Assembly (NCBI RefSeq): GCF_002288925.2
Contig: NW_022098023.1
Span: forward strand, 34,154,287-34,218,286
Source of the DNA: Delphinapterus leucas
Lineage: Eukaryota; Chordata; Mammalia; Artiodactyla; Monodontidae
DNA: 64,000 nucleotides
Direction: 5' to 3'
This document shows, piece after piece, positions 38,050 through 46,831 of this stretch. The notes below the pieces were generated by a model that saw only the letters and a program-made list of their open reading frames with translations, did no database searches and had not been told where the DNA came from. Position numbers and translations under genes: made by a program. Every line of letters begins with the position of its first letter. Positions within the stretch are counted from its first letter, which is position 1.

Positions 38050-39196
38050 ATGCAGGGTACATCAAGTTGATTGTGAAGATTTAATCCGCTGCTCCTGAGG
38101 CTGCTGGGAGAGATTTCCCTTTCTCTTCTTTGCTCGCACAGCTCCCGGAGTTCAGCTTTGGATTTGGCCCCGCCTCTGCATGTAAGTCGTCTGAAGGCGT
38201 CTGCTCTTTGGTCAGACAGGACGGGGTTAAAGGAGCCGCTGATTCGGGGGCTCTGGCTTACTCAGGCTGGGGGGACGGAGGGGTATGGATGCGGGGCGAG
38301 CCTGCGGCGGCAGAGGCCGGCATGACATTGCACCAGCCTGAGGCGCGCCATGCGTTCTCCCGGGGACGTTGTCCCTGGATCACGGGACCCTGGCAGTGGT
38401 GGGCTGCACAGACTCCCGGGAGGGGAAGTGTGGATAGTGACCTGTGCTTGCACACAGGCTTCTTGGTGGCTGTAGCAACAGCCTTAGCGTCTCATGCCTG
38501 TCTCCAGGGTCCGCGCTGATAGCCGCGGCTCTCGCCCGTCTCTGGAGCTCTTTTAAGCAGCGCCCTTTATCCCCTCTCCTTGCACACCAGGAAACAAAGA
38601 GGCCAGAAGAAGTCACTTGCCCCTTCGGCAGCTCCAGACTTTTTCGCGGACTCCCTCCTGCCTAGCTGTGGCACACTAACCCCTTCAGGCTGTGTTCACG
38701 CAGCCAACCCCAGTCCTCTCCCCGGGTTCCGACATCCGAAGCCCGAGCCTCAGCTCCCAGCCCCCGCCCGCCCTGGTGGCTGAGCAGACAAGCCTCTCGG
38801 GCTGGTGAGTGCCGGTCGGCACCGATCCTCTGTGTGGGAATCTCTCCGCTTTGCCCTCCGCACCCCTGTTGCTGTGCTCTCCTCCTCGGCTCCGAAGCTT
38901 CCCCCCTCTGCCACCCATAGTCTCTGCCTGCGAAGGAGCTCCTAGTGTGTGGAAACCTTTCCTCCTTCACAGCTCCCTCACACTGGTGCAGGTCCCGTCC
39001 CTATTTGTCTGTTTTTTCTTTTTGCCCTACCCAGGTACATGGGGATTTTCTTGCCTTTTGGGAGGTCTGAGGTCTTCTGCCAGTGTTAAGTAGGTCTTCT
39101 GTAGGGGTTGTTCCACGTGTAGATGTATTTCTGAGGCATTTGTAGGGAGGAAGGTGATCTCCGCCTCTTACTCTTCCACTGTCTTGAAGCCGTCCC
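38050..39196 (-). promoter_or_regulatory. CpG-rich L1 5' UTR (relic internal promoter)
   Basis: The segment is clearly GC- and CpG-rich compared with its surroundings. It carries the L1 5' terminal sequence (39196 leftward: GGACGGCTTCAAGACAGTGG). L1 5' UTRs drive sense transcription and often antisense transcription from an internal promoter. Sense transcription here would run leftward and antisense rightward into the single-copy DNA beyond 39208. Plus-strand frames such as 38130-38519 have no coding evidence and follow from low stop density. Confidence 0.7.
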
Positions 39197-39208
39197 TCTC
39201 AGGGTTTT
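39197..39208 (+). repeat. Candidate right target-site duplication of the L1
   Basis: TCTCAGGGTTTT matches 33201-33212 exactly and directly adjoins the L1 5' terminus. Confidence 0.75.
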
Positions 39209-40449
39209 ATCGTTACTGCTTTTTTCCTTGCCTTTCAGTCACAGTTTCCTATTTCTTCATGTCTTCATTATTTTTAAAATATATTCTGAGCAATATAAAT
39301 GACACACTGTAGAAAATATGATTTTTGTTATGTGTCTCTAAGAAGTTTTGATTTTCATGAAAGCAGGCATTTAACTTGGGTAGACTCATATTTCAGACTC
39401 TATCTTCCTGGAAGTAGGTGGCACCTGAGACTGCCCATTTCATTTAGTTTTATAGCTCTTCCTTTTCACAGGAAAATTTTCAAATACGTTTCAGTGTTCA
39501 TTCAGGGGTTTAGGTCGGTGAATGACATGATAACTGGATTTCAGCTCTGATACTCCTTTTTGTCTAGGGCCTTCTTGCTGTGCCAAAGTACAAAAACCAT
39601 TTATTTAGGAAAGCCTTGATAAAGTGAAATTACCCAGAATTGAATGAATTTGCTAAAATTAAAATCTTTGCCTGGCCTCTAAGTTATGTAAATAGATATT
39701 TATAGTCTACTCCACCTTTCAAGTATAACTTGGGTTAACCCCTCAATTTTGCCATTGGGAAGTGTGTTAAACCATCTGAATAGAAGAAGGATTTTGAATA
39801 ATAGACAAAAGTGTAAGTTGTGAGAAAGTGGACAGAAAATCTGTAGTTGGTCCATACTAGTTCTCTATAAAGGCTTTGTCATAATTTTTATTCATATCAC
39901 TACCCCAGAAATGTTCAAATTGTGACTTATTCAATCTCTTCTTTCAAAAGCTATTTTACATATAGCTTCTTTAATTGTCATTGTGGTAAAAGAGAAAGAA
40001 AATCTGGAACACTTGTAAGTTAAATTAAAATTAAATTGATACTGACATATAATCCCATAGTAGACATGGATGACATAAGACAAACTAATTTTCACTTTCT
40101 ACTTCTAAATTAATGTAATAAATGACAAAACAAGAATCAAGTAATGCCCAATGAGACTTAAAGCATAGCTTTAAGTCTAAGAAGTGTTTTCCAATTATTA
40201 GGTCATATTTTCTTTTCTTGTGTGTATTTTTATTTTATTTACTTCTCACTCTTACTCATTGGCTTACATTTCTTTTTCATAAAGAGATAATATGTGATTG
40301 TGGGGAGCATCTAGAAGTTGTATCCTTAGTTTTTATTTCAGGAATCACAAACGTTAGGTGTTGAAATTTCATTTTTTGGGAAAATGATTTCAAATTTAGC
40401 GATGAAAGGTTATACATAAAAAATGGTAAATGATAAGACAGGCAAAATT
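39209..40449. other. Single-copy AT-rich DNA, no gene recognised
   Basis: The frame at 39299-39550 is short and lacks a recognised domain. No repeat is evident. Confidence 0.45.
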
Positions 40450-40460
40450 ATTCCATGCTG

Positions 40461-40750
40461 GGGCTTCCCTTGTGGCACAGTGGTTGAGGATTTGCCTGCC
40501 AACGCAGGGGACACGAGTTCGAGCCCTGGTCTGGGAAGATCCCACATGCGGTGGAGCAACTAGGCCCGTGATCCACAACTACTGAACCTGTGCATCTGGA
40601 GCTTGTGCTCCACAACAAGAGAGGCCACGACAGTGAGAGGCCCGTGAACTGCGATGAAGAGTGGCCCCCCCTTGCCGCAACTAGAGAAAGCCCTCGCACA
40701 GAAACGAAGACCCAACACAGCCAAAAATAAATTAATAAATTAAAAAATAT
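40461..40750 (+). mobile_element. CHR-type SINE, long form, sense
   Basis: It starts GGGGCTTCCCTTGTGGCAC, with an A-box-like TGGCACAGTGG and a B-box GAGTTCGAGCC near 40515, continues through the 'agaaacgaagacccaacaca' segment (40701-40720), and ends with an (AATAAATT)n-type tail. A target duplication, ATTCCATGCTG / ATTCCATACTG, flanks it at about 40450-40460 and 40751-40761 with one mismatch. Confidence 0.93.
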
Positions 40751-41554
40751 ATTCCATACTGTTAGAAATTAGGAGAGAGGGTAATCTCTTAAAGCTAGTT
40801 CAAGGGGGGCATCCCCAGTGTTAGTAATGTTCTGCTTTTTTACTATATGAGCATGTAAAAGTTTGTGAGAATTCATAAATGGTGCAATTATATTTTCACT
40901 TTCTATAAGCATAAGTAAAGTGGAATATACACATGTATAGCTATATCTATATGCTGAATTAGAATAGTTGCCTGTATTAGAAGAAGCAAAAGAGAAATGT
41001 GGATTAAAGTTGGAAGGACCTTGTAATAATCAAGAAATAAATGATTTCAGGTAGACCGAAAGTGATACAAAAGGAGAGCGGAAGAAATGAATGACTTGTA
41101 CTGTATTTTGAAAGTAGAATTTATAGGGCTTGATAGGTGGCATTGGGAAGAAAGAATATTGTCTCAATTGTCTCTTGGTTTTTTTGGTATGACACGTCAC
41201 ATGACAATTTTTGAGATTATTAAAAATAAACATGGAGAATCAGCAGATTTCAAGTGGAAGATCAGTAATTTATTTTTATCTATGATCAATTGAGATGCAT
41301 GATAAAGAGATATCAAGCAATCTGTTGTACATATTAATCCAAAGTTCAAAAGGAAAGTTTAGTTTAGAATTAAAATATTTTGAATTATTGATGTCTTGAT
41401 AATATACAAATGTGGGGAGTAATGAGGTTACTGTGTAGATTATGAAAACTAAGAAGGGATAGAGTCATGGAATGAAGCCTGAGTAATTTTAAGCGAATAG
41501 GTAGAAGATAATGAGTAATGAAGGAGACTGGCAAAGGTAGGGCAAGTATGACTT

Positions 41555-41594
41555 AAAGGATACCAGCTGAGGGAAAAGGATACCAGCTGAGGGA
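41555..41594. repeat. Perfect 20-bp tandem duplication
   Basis: AAAGGATACCAGCTGAGGGA occurs at 41555-41574 and again at 41575-41594 with no spacer, just before the SINE at 41595. Confidence 0.97.
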
Positions 41595-41735
41595 ATTCCC
41601 TGGCGGTCCAGTGGTTAGGACTCCATGCTCCATGCTTTCACTGCTGAGGGTGCGGTTTCCATCCTTAATCAGGGAACTAGGATCCTGTAAGCTGCATACT
41701 GTGGCCAAAAAGTAAAAAAAAAAAAAAAAAAATAG
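41595..41735 (+). mobile_element. Short tRNA-derived SINE (CHR-related), sense
   Basis: It begins TTCCCTGGCGGTCCAGTGGT, has an altered B box near 41651, then GGCCAAAAAGT and an A run (41714-41732). It lacks the middle section of the other CHR copies, so it is a related but distinct ~140-bp subfamily. CCATGCT is duplicated within it (41622-41635). Confidence 0.85.
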
Positions 41736-41850
41736 GGAATACCATCTGAATGTGTCATAGAAGTCAAGATAAGGGTATCTTCAAGAAAGAGGGAAAGTTA
41801 ACTTTATAGAATACTGCTGAGTGGTCAGGTTCAAATGAAATATAAAAAAT

Positions 41851-42079
41851 ATTGTTCAGGGCTTCCCTGGTGGCAACAGTGGTTGAGAGTCCGCCTGCCG
41901 ATGCAGGGGACACGGGTTCGTGCCCCAGTCCAGGAAGATCCCACATGCCGCAGAGCGGCTGGGCCCGTGAGTCATGGCCACTGAGCCTGCATGTCCTGAG
42001 CCTGTGCTCTGCAACGGGAGAGGCCACAACAGTGAGAGGCCCGCATATGGCAAAAAAAAAAAAAAAAAAAATTGTTCAG
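41851..42079 (+). mobile_element. CHR-type SINE, short form, sense, with target duplications
   Basis: The element proper is 41860-42070 and starts GGCTTCCCTGGTGGCAAC. The B box is GGGTTCGTGCCCC (41921-41933) and it ends with ATGGC and an A tail (42052-42070). ATTGTTCAG flanks it at 41851-41859 and 42071-42079. It is one of the least diverged SINEs in the window. The A box differs from other copies (GGCAACAGTGG against GGCGCAGTGG). Confidence 0.95.
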
Positions 42080-42356
42080 TGATCTTAGCATAAAATAATA
42101 TCTATAGGGATTTTAGCCACAGCAGATTTTAATGAAATATTGGCAATCAAATCAATATAGGAATTTATTGAAGAATGAAGGAGAGATGAAGAGAAAGCAG
42201 TGTATATAGTCAACAACTGGTTAGATTTTATAATAGAGGTAGAACAGCCATAAGAGCTTTATGTGTGATGATCAAAAGAATGTTTAAATTCTGGCAGGAA
42301 AGATCCATAAAAAATGAGAAGTTGAAAATATAGAAGAGTGAAGAGATAAAGATGAG

Positions 42357-42377
42357 GATAGGATAGGATAGGATAGT
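42357..42377. repeat. (GGATA)n simple repeat
   Basis: Four consecutive GGATA-type units (GATAGGATAGGATAGGATAG) lie in the L2 remnant. Confidence 0.9.
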
Positions 42378-42954
42378 AAGATCTGGCATCTAGAACAAAT
42401 ATGAAGGGTTTTGTCTTTGTTAGGAAAAGGGATAATTCTTAAATTGAAAAAAAAAAAAAGGAAGGCATAGAAAATTAGTGTAATTGCAGGGGGGCCTTGT
42501 AGATTTTTGGAAGTAAGATGAGGAAGTTTCCATCTGTTAGCTTCTCAGATTATAGAATGATTGAGTGGGGGAAAGGGACAGGGATGTGGTTTAAAGAGAA
42601 TGCAGACTGTATTGATTAGTCATAGTGGTGAATAAATCCTTTGGAATAAATAGATGGAATGAAAGTAAAGTCCCTAGAGATGATGAAGGCAAGGAGCTGA
42701 GAGACCAGGCAAATGGGAGAGTGCTGAATCCTAACACTACACCACCAGGGACGGTTCAGGCAAATGGGTATTTATTTATCATGGCCTTGGAAGATCTTCA
42801 TGATGATATCAAGAGTTAGGGAGAACAATCACAATTATTTTCAATGAATTGGATGTGGATAACATAGTCCATAGATGACAGCAATGAGGAGGGAGAATTG
42901 TGAAAGAGCCTATAAATAAACTGAAGTTCAAAAGAGTATGAATTTTCTTTATTT

Positions 42955-43673
42955 AATTGAAATACAGTTGATTAACAATGCTGTGTTAGTTTCTGGTGTA
43001 CTGCAAAGTGATTTAATTATACATATACATATTCTTTCTTATTTTTTTTCATTATAGGCTATTATAAGATATTGAATATAGTTCCCTGTGTTATATAGTA
43101 GGACCTTGTTGTTTATCTATTTTATATATAGTAGTCTGTATCTGCTAATGCCAAACTCCTAATTTATCCCTCCCCACCTTTCCCCTTTGGTAACCATAAG
43201 TTGGTTATCTATGTCTGTGAGTCTGTTTCTGTTTTGTAAATAAGTTCATTTGTATCATTTTTTAGATTTCACATATAAATATTATCATATGATGTCTTTC
43301 TCTATCTGACTTACTTCACTCAGTATGGTAATCTCTAAGTCCATCCATATTGCAAATGGTATTACTTCATTCTTTTTTATGGCTGAGTAATATTCCATTG
43401 TATACATATACATTACACCTTCTTTATCCATTCATCTGTTGATGGACATTTAGGTTCCATGTCTTGACTATTGTAAATAGTGCTGCTATGAACTTTGGGG
43501 TGCATGTATCTTTTCAAATTAGAGTTTCTCTGGATGTATGCCCAGGAGTACGATTGCTAGATCATACAGTAACCCTATTTTTACTTTTTTAACGAACTTC
43601 TATGCTGTTCTCCATAGTGGCTGCACCAATTTATATTCCCACCAACAGTGGAGGAGGGTTCCCTTTTCTCCAT
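42955..43673 (-). mobile_element. Older L1 3' end, antisense, 5'-truncated
   Basis: 'attgaaatacagttgattaa' (42956-42975), 'cctgtgttatatagtaggac' (43086-43105), 'ggtaaccataagttgg', 'ctgagtaatattccattgta' (43383-43402), 'catctgttgatggacattta' and 'ctccatagtggctgcaccaa' (43610-43629) match the 3' UTR and end of ORF2 in reverse. It stops at about 43673. It is more diverged than the inverted L1 next to it. Confidence 0.9.
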
Positions 43674-43798
43674 ACAAAAAGGGCAAGGATTTTCATAAGA
43701 CTGGGATTTCATAAGATTTTCATGATCTGGGACAATGAACAGAAGAGATAACAGTAATACCATTTTCAGACCAAATGTAAAGAAGAAAGCTTCCATTT

Positions 43799-43813
43799 AA
43801 GAAGCATACAAGG
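43799..43813 (+). repeat. Left target-site duplication of the 5'-inverted L1
   Basis: AAGAAGCATACAAGG, repeated exactly at 46817-46831. Confidence 0.95.
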
Positions 43814-45162
43814 GGTCTTTTGTGTTTCCATACAAATTGTGAAATTTTTTGTTCTAGTTCTGTGAAAAATGCCAGTGGTAGTTTGACAGGGATTGCATTT
43901 AATCTGTAGATTGCTTTGGGTAGTAGAGTCATTTTCACAATGTTGATTCTTCCAATACAAGAACATGGTATATCTCTCCATTTATTTGTATCATCTTTAA
44001 TTTCTTTCATCAGTGTCTTATAATTTTCTTCATACAGGTAGGTCTTTTGTCTCCTTAGGTAGGTTTATTCCTAGATATTTTATTCTTTTTGTGGCAATGG
44101 TAAATGGGAGTGTTTTCTTGATTTCACTTTCAGACTTTTCATCATTAGTGTATAGGAATGCCAGAGATTTCTGTGCATTAATTTTGTATCCTGCTACTTT
44201 ACCAAATTCATTGATTAGCTCTTGTAGTTTTCTGGTAGCATCTTTAGGATTCTCTATGTATAGTATCATGTTATCTGTAAATAGTAACAGCTTTACTTCT
44301 TCTTTTCTGATTTGGATTCCTTTTCTTTCTTTTTCTTCTCTGATTGCTGTGGCGAAAACTTCCAAAACTATGTGGAATAAGAGTGGTGAGAGTGGGCAAC
44401 CTCGTCTTGTTCCTGATCTTAGTGGAAGTGCTTTCAGTTTTTCACCATTGAGGACGATGTTGGCTGTGGGTTTGTCATATATGGCCTTTATTATGTTGAG
44501 GAAAGTTCTCTCTATGCCTACTTTCTGGAGGGTTTTTATCATAAATGGGTGTTAAATTTTGTTGAAAGCTTTCTCTGCATCTATTGAGATGATCACATGG
44601 TTTTTCTCCTTTAATTTGTTAATATGGTGTATCACGTTGATTGATTTGTGTATATTGAAGAATCCTTGCATTCCCGGAATAAACTCCACTTGATCATGGT
44701 GTATGATCCATTTAATGTGCTGTTGGATTCTGTTTGCTAGTATTTGGTTGAGGAGTTTTGCATCTATGTTCATCAGTGATATTGGCCTGTAGTTTTCTTT
44801 CTTTGTGACATCCTTGTCTGGTTTTGGTATCAAGGTGATGGTGGCCTCGTAGAATGAGTTTGGGAGTGTTCCTCCCTCTGCTATATTTTGGAAGAGTTTG
44901 AGAAGGATAGGTGTTAGCTCTTCTCTAAATGTTTGATAGAATGCACCTGTGAAGCCATCTGGTCCTGGGCTTTTGTTTGTTGGAAGATTTTTAATCACAG
45001 TTTCAATTTCAGTGCTTGTGATTGGTCTGTTCATATTTTCTATTTCTTCCTGGTTCAGTCTTAGAAGGTGTGCATTTCTAGGAATTTGCCCATTTCTTCC
45101 AGGTTGTCCATTTTATTGGCATAGATTTGCTTGTAGTAATCTCTCATGATCTTTTGTATTTC
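43814..45162 (-). pseudogene. L1 ORF2 reverse transcriptase part, inverted segment, pseudogene
   Basis: On the minus strand: frame 45034-44552 contains the [15 protein letters not shown] and KPDKD-type RT region and SIDAEKAF. It stops at TAA (44552-44554), where the usual codon is CAA. Frame 44542-44030 resumes with [16 protein letters not shown] and then FTDN at 44270-44281, where an active RT has FADD. The second catalytic aspartate is thus replaced by asparagine. Frame 44010-43814 holds the following [14 protein letters not shown] segment and ends at the inversion break. A frameshift also lies before the first frame, near 45040-45060. The differences include several G-to-A changes on the coding strand. 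It is not functional. Confidence 0.92.
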
Positions 45163-46437
45163 TGCACACAAAAGACCCCGAACAGCCAAAGCAATCTTGA
45201 GAACGAAAAACGGAGCTGGAGGAGTCAGGCTCCCTGACTTCAGACTATGCTACAAAGCTACAGTAATCAAGACAGTATGGTACTGGCACAGAAACAGAAA
45301 GATAGATCAATGGAACAGGACAGAAAGCCCAGAGATAAACCCATGCACATATGGTCAACTTATCTTTGATAAAGGAAGCAGGAATGTACAGTGGAGAAAG
45401 GACAGCCTCTTCAATAAGTGGTGCTGGGAAAACTGGACATGTACATGTAAAAGTATGAGATTAGATCACTCCCTAACACCCTACACAAAAATAAGCTCAA
45501 AATGGATTAAAGACCTAAATGTAAGGCCAGAAACTATCAAACTCTTAGAGGAAAACATAGGCAGGACACTCTATGACATAAATCACAGCAAGATCCTTTT
45601 TGACCCACCTCCTAGAGAAATGGAAATAAAAACAAAAATAAACAAATGGGACCTAATGAAACTTCAAAGCTTTTGCACAGCAAAGGAAACCTTAACCAAG
45701 ACCAAAAGACAACCCTCAGAATGGGAGAAAATATTTGTAAATGAAGCAAATGACAAAGGATTAATCTCCAAAATTTATAAGCAGCTCATGCAGCTCAATA
45801 ACAAAAAAACAAACAACCCAATCCAAGAATGGGCAGAAGACCTAAATAGACATTTCTCCAAAGAAGATATACAGACTGCCAACAAACACATGAAAGAATG
45901 CTCAACATCACTAACCATTAGAGAAATGCAAATCAAAACTACAACGAGATATCATCTCACAGCAGTCAGAATGGCCATCATCAAAAAATCTAGAAACAAT
46001 AAATGCTGGAGAGGGTTTGGAGAAAAGGGAACCCTCTTGCACTGTTGGTGGGAATGTAAATTGATACAGCCACTGTGGAGAACAGTATGGAGGTTCCTTA
46101 AAAATCTACAAATAGAATTACCATATGACCCAGCAATCCCACTACTGGGCAAATACCCTGAGAAAACTATAATTCAAAAAGAGTCATGTACCAAAATGTT
46201 CATTGCAGCTTTATTTACAGTAGCCCGGAGATGGAAACAACTAAGTGTCCATCATCGGATGAATGGATAAAGAAGATGTGGCACATATATACAATGGAAT
46301 ATTACTCAGCCATAAAAAGAAATGAAATTGAGCTATTTGTAATGAGGTGGATTGACCTAGAGTCTGTCATACAGAGTGAAATAAGTCAGAAAGAGAGAGA
46401 CAAATACCGTATGCTAACACATATATATGGAATTTAA
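45163..46437 (+). pseudogene. L1 ORF2 C-terminal part, sense segment, pseudogene
   Basis: A long open frame (to 46270) covers the post-RT region and the cysteine-containing C terminus of ORF2. Visible are [33 protein letters not shown], and the C-terminal cysteines in [20 protein letters not shown]. The frame is lost near 46241, where one base of CAACCTAAG appears to be missing. The true C terminus continues in the next frame (HIYTMEYYSAIKRNEI...) to a stop at 46435-46437. The ATG at 45146 lies in the inverted part and is not an L1 start, so the 374-codon frame is an artefact of the inversion. Confidence 0.92.
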
Positions 46438-46816
46438 GAAAAAAAAGTTGTCATGAAGAACCTAGGTGTAAAACAGGAATAAAGACACTGACCTACTAGA
46501 GAATGGACTTGAGGATATGGGGAGGGGAAAGGGTAAGCTGTGACAAAGCGAGAGAGAGGCATGGACATATATAAACTACAAAACGTAAGGTAGATAGCTA
46601 GTGGGAAACAGCCGCATAGCACAGGGAGATCAGCTTGGTGCTTTGTGACCGCCTGGAGGGGTGGGATAGGGAGGGTGGGAGGGAGGGAGACGTAAGAGGG
46701 AAGAGATATGGGAACATATGTATATGTATAACTGATTCATTTTGTTGTAAAGCACAAGCTAGCACACCATTGTAAAGCAATTATACTCCAATAAAGATGT
46801 TAAAAAAAACAAAACA

Positions 46817-46831
46817 AAGAAGCATACAAGG
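46817..46831 (+). repeat. Right target-site duplication of the 5'-inverted L1
   Basis: AAGAAGCATACAAGG, identical to 43799-43813, directly after the L1 A-rich tail. Confidence 0.95.

Larger units (their letters stand above)
33541..39196 (-). mobile_element. LINE-1, near full-length ends, internally deleted and inactive
   Basis: Read on the minus strand from 39196: 5' UTR start (GGGACGGCTTCAAGACAG), CpG-rich 5' UTR to about 38050, A-rich leader to about 37500, ORF1 (37487-36591), ORF2 (36557-33908), 3' UTR (33907-33541). The ends look intact and a 12-bp candidate duplication flanks the insertion. ORF1 and ORF2 are broken. ORF2 lacks the section between endonuclease and the RT core, about 1 kb by comparison with the usual L1 protein. 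The missing segment maps to a junction near 35865-35900. The 5' UTR still has many CpGs, so the insertion is not ancient. About 26 bp between the SINE and the 3' UTR are unexplained. Confidence 0.9.
40970..42850 (-). mobile_element. L2 LINE remnant, antisense, carrying two SINEs
   Basis: Reverse-complement L2 features appear in order: 'agggcttgataggtggcatt' (41126-41145), 'gaagtcaagataagggta' near 41760, 'aactttatagaatactgctgagtggtcagg' type text at 41800-41829 and 'aaagggataattctt' near 42427. This corresponds to the RT-coding part of L2 read backwards. It is very decayed. SINEs at 41595-41735 and 41860-42070 are inserted in it. Borders are approximate. Confidence 0.6.
43814..46816 (+). mobile_element. 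LINE-1 with 5' inversion (twin-priming product)
   Basis: The right part (about 45163-46816) is L1 sense sequence: ORF2 from the [10 protein letters not shown] region through the C terminus, the 3' UTR with AATAAAGATG, and an A-rich tail. The left part (43814 to about 45162) is the adjoining upstream ORF2 (RT) in reverse orientation. Its inner boundary in the L1 is the same 'cacaaaagacc' sequence at which the sense part starts, so the two halves were contiguous in the parent, with about 12 bp represented twice. A perfect 15-bp duplication flanks the whole insertion. This is the standard product of twin priming, and it cannot move. Confidence 0.95.

Noticed and set aside
38130..39093. CpG island with overlapping frames as a host gene promoter and first exon
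   Set aside because: It sits inside the L1 5' UTR and ends exactly at the L1 5' terminus next to the candidate target duplication.
44013..44555. 180-codon plus-strand frame
   Set aside because: It is antisense to the L1 RT region. The minus-strand frame carries the recognisable RT motifs.
45146..46270. 374-codon plus frame as a candidate gene
   Set aside because: The protein is the C-terminal part of L1 ORF2. Its ATG lies in the inverted segment and the frame is broken near 46241, so it is a transposon pseudogene.
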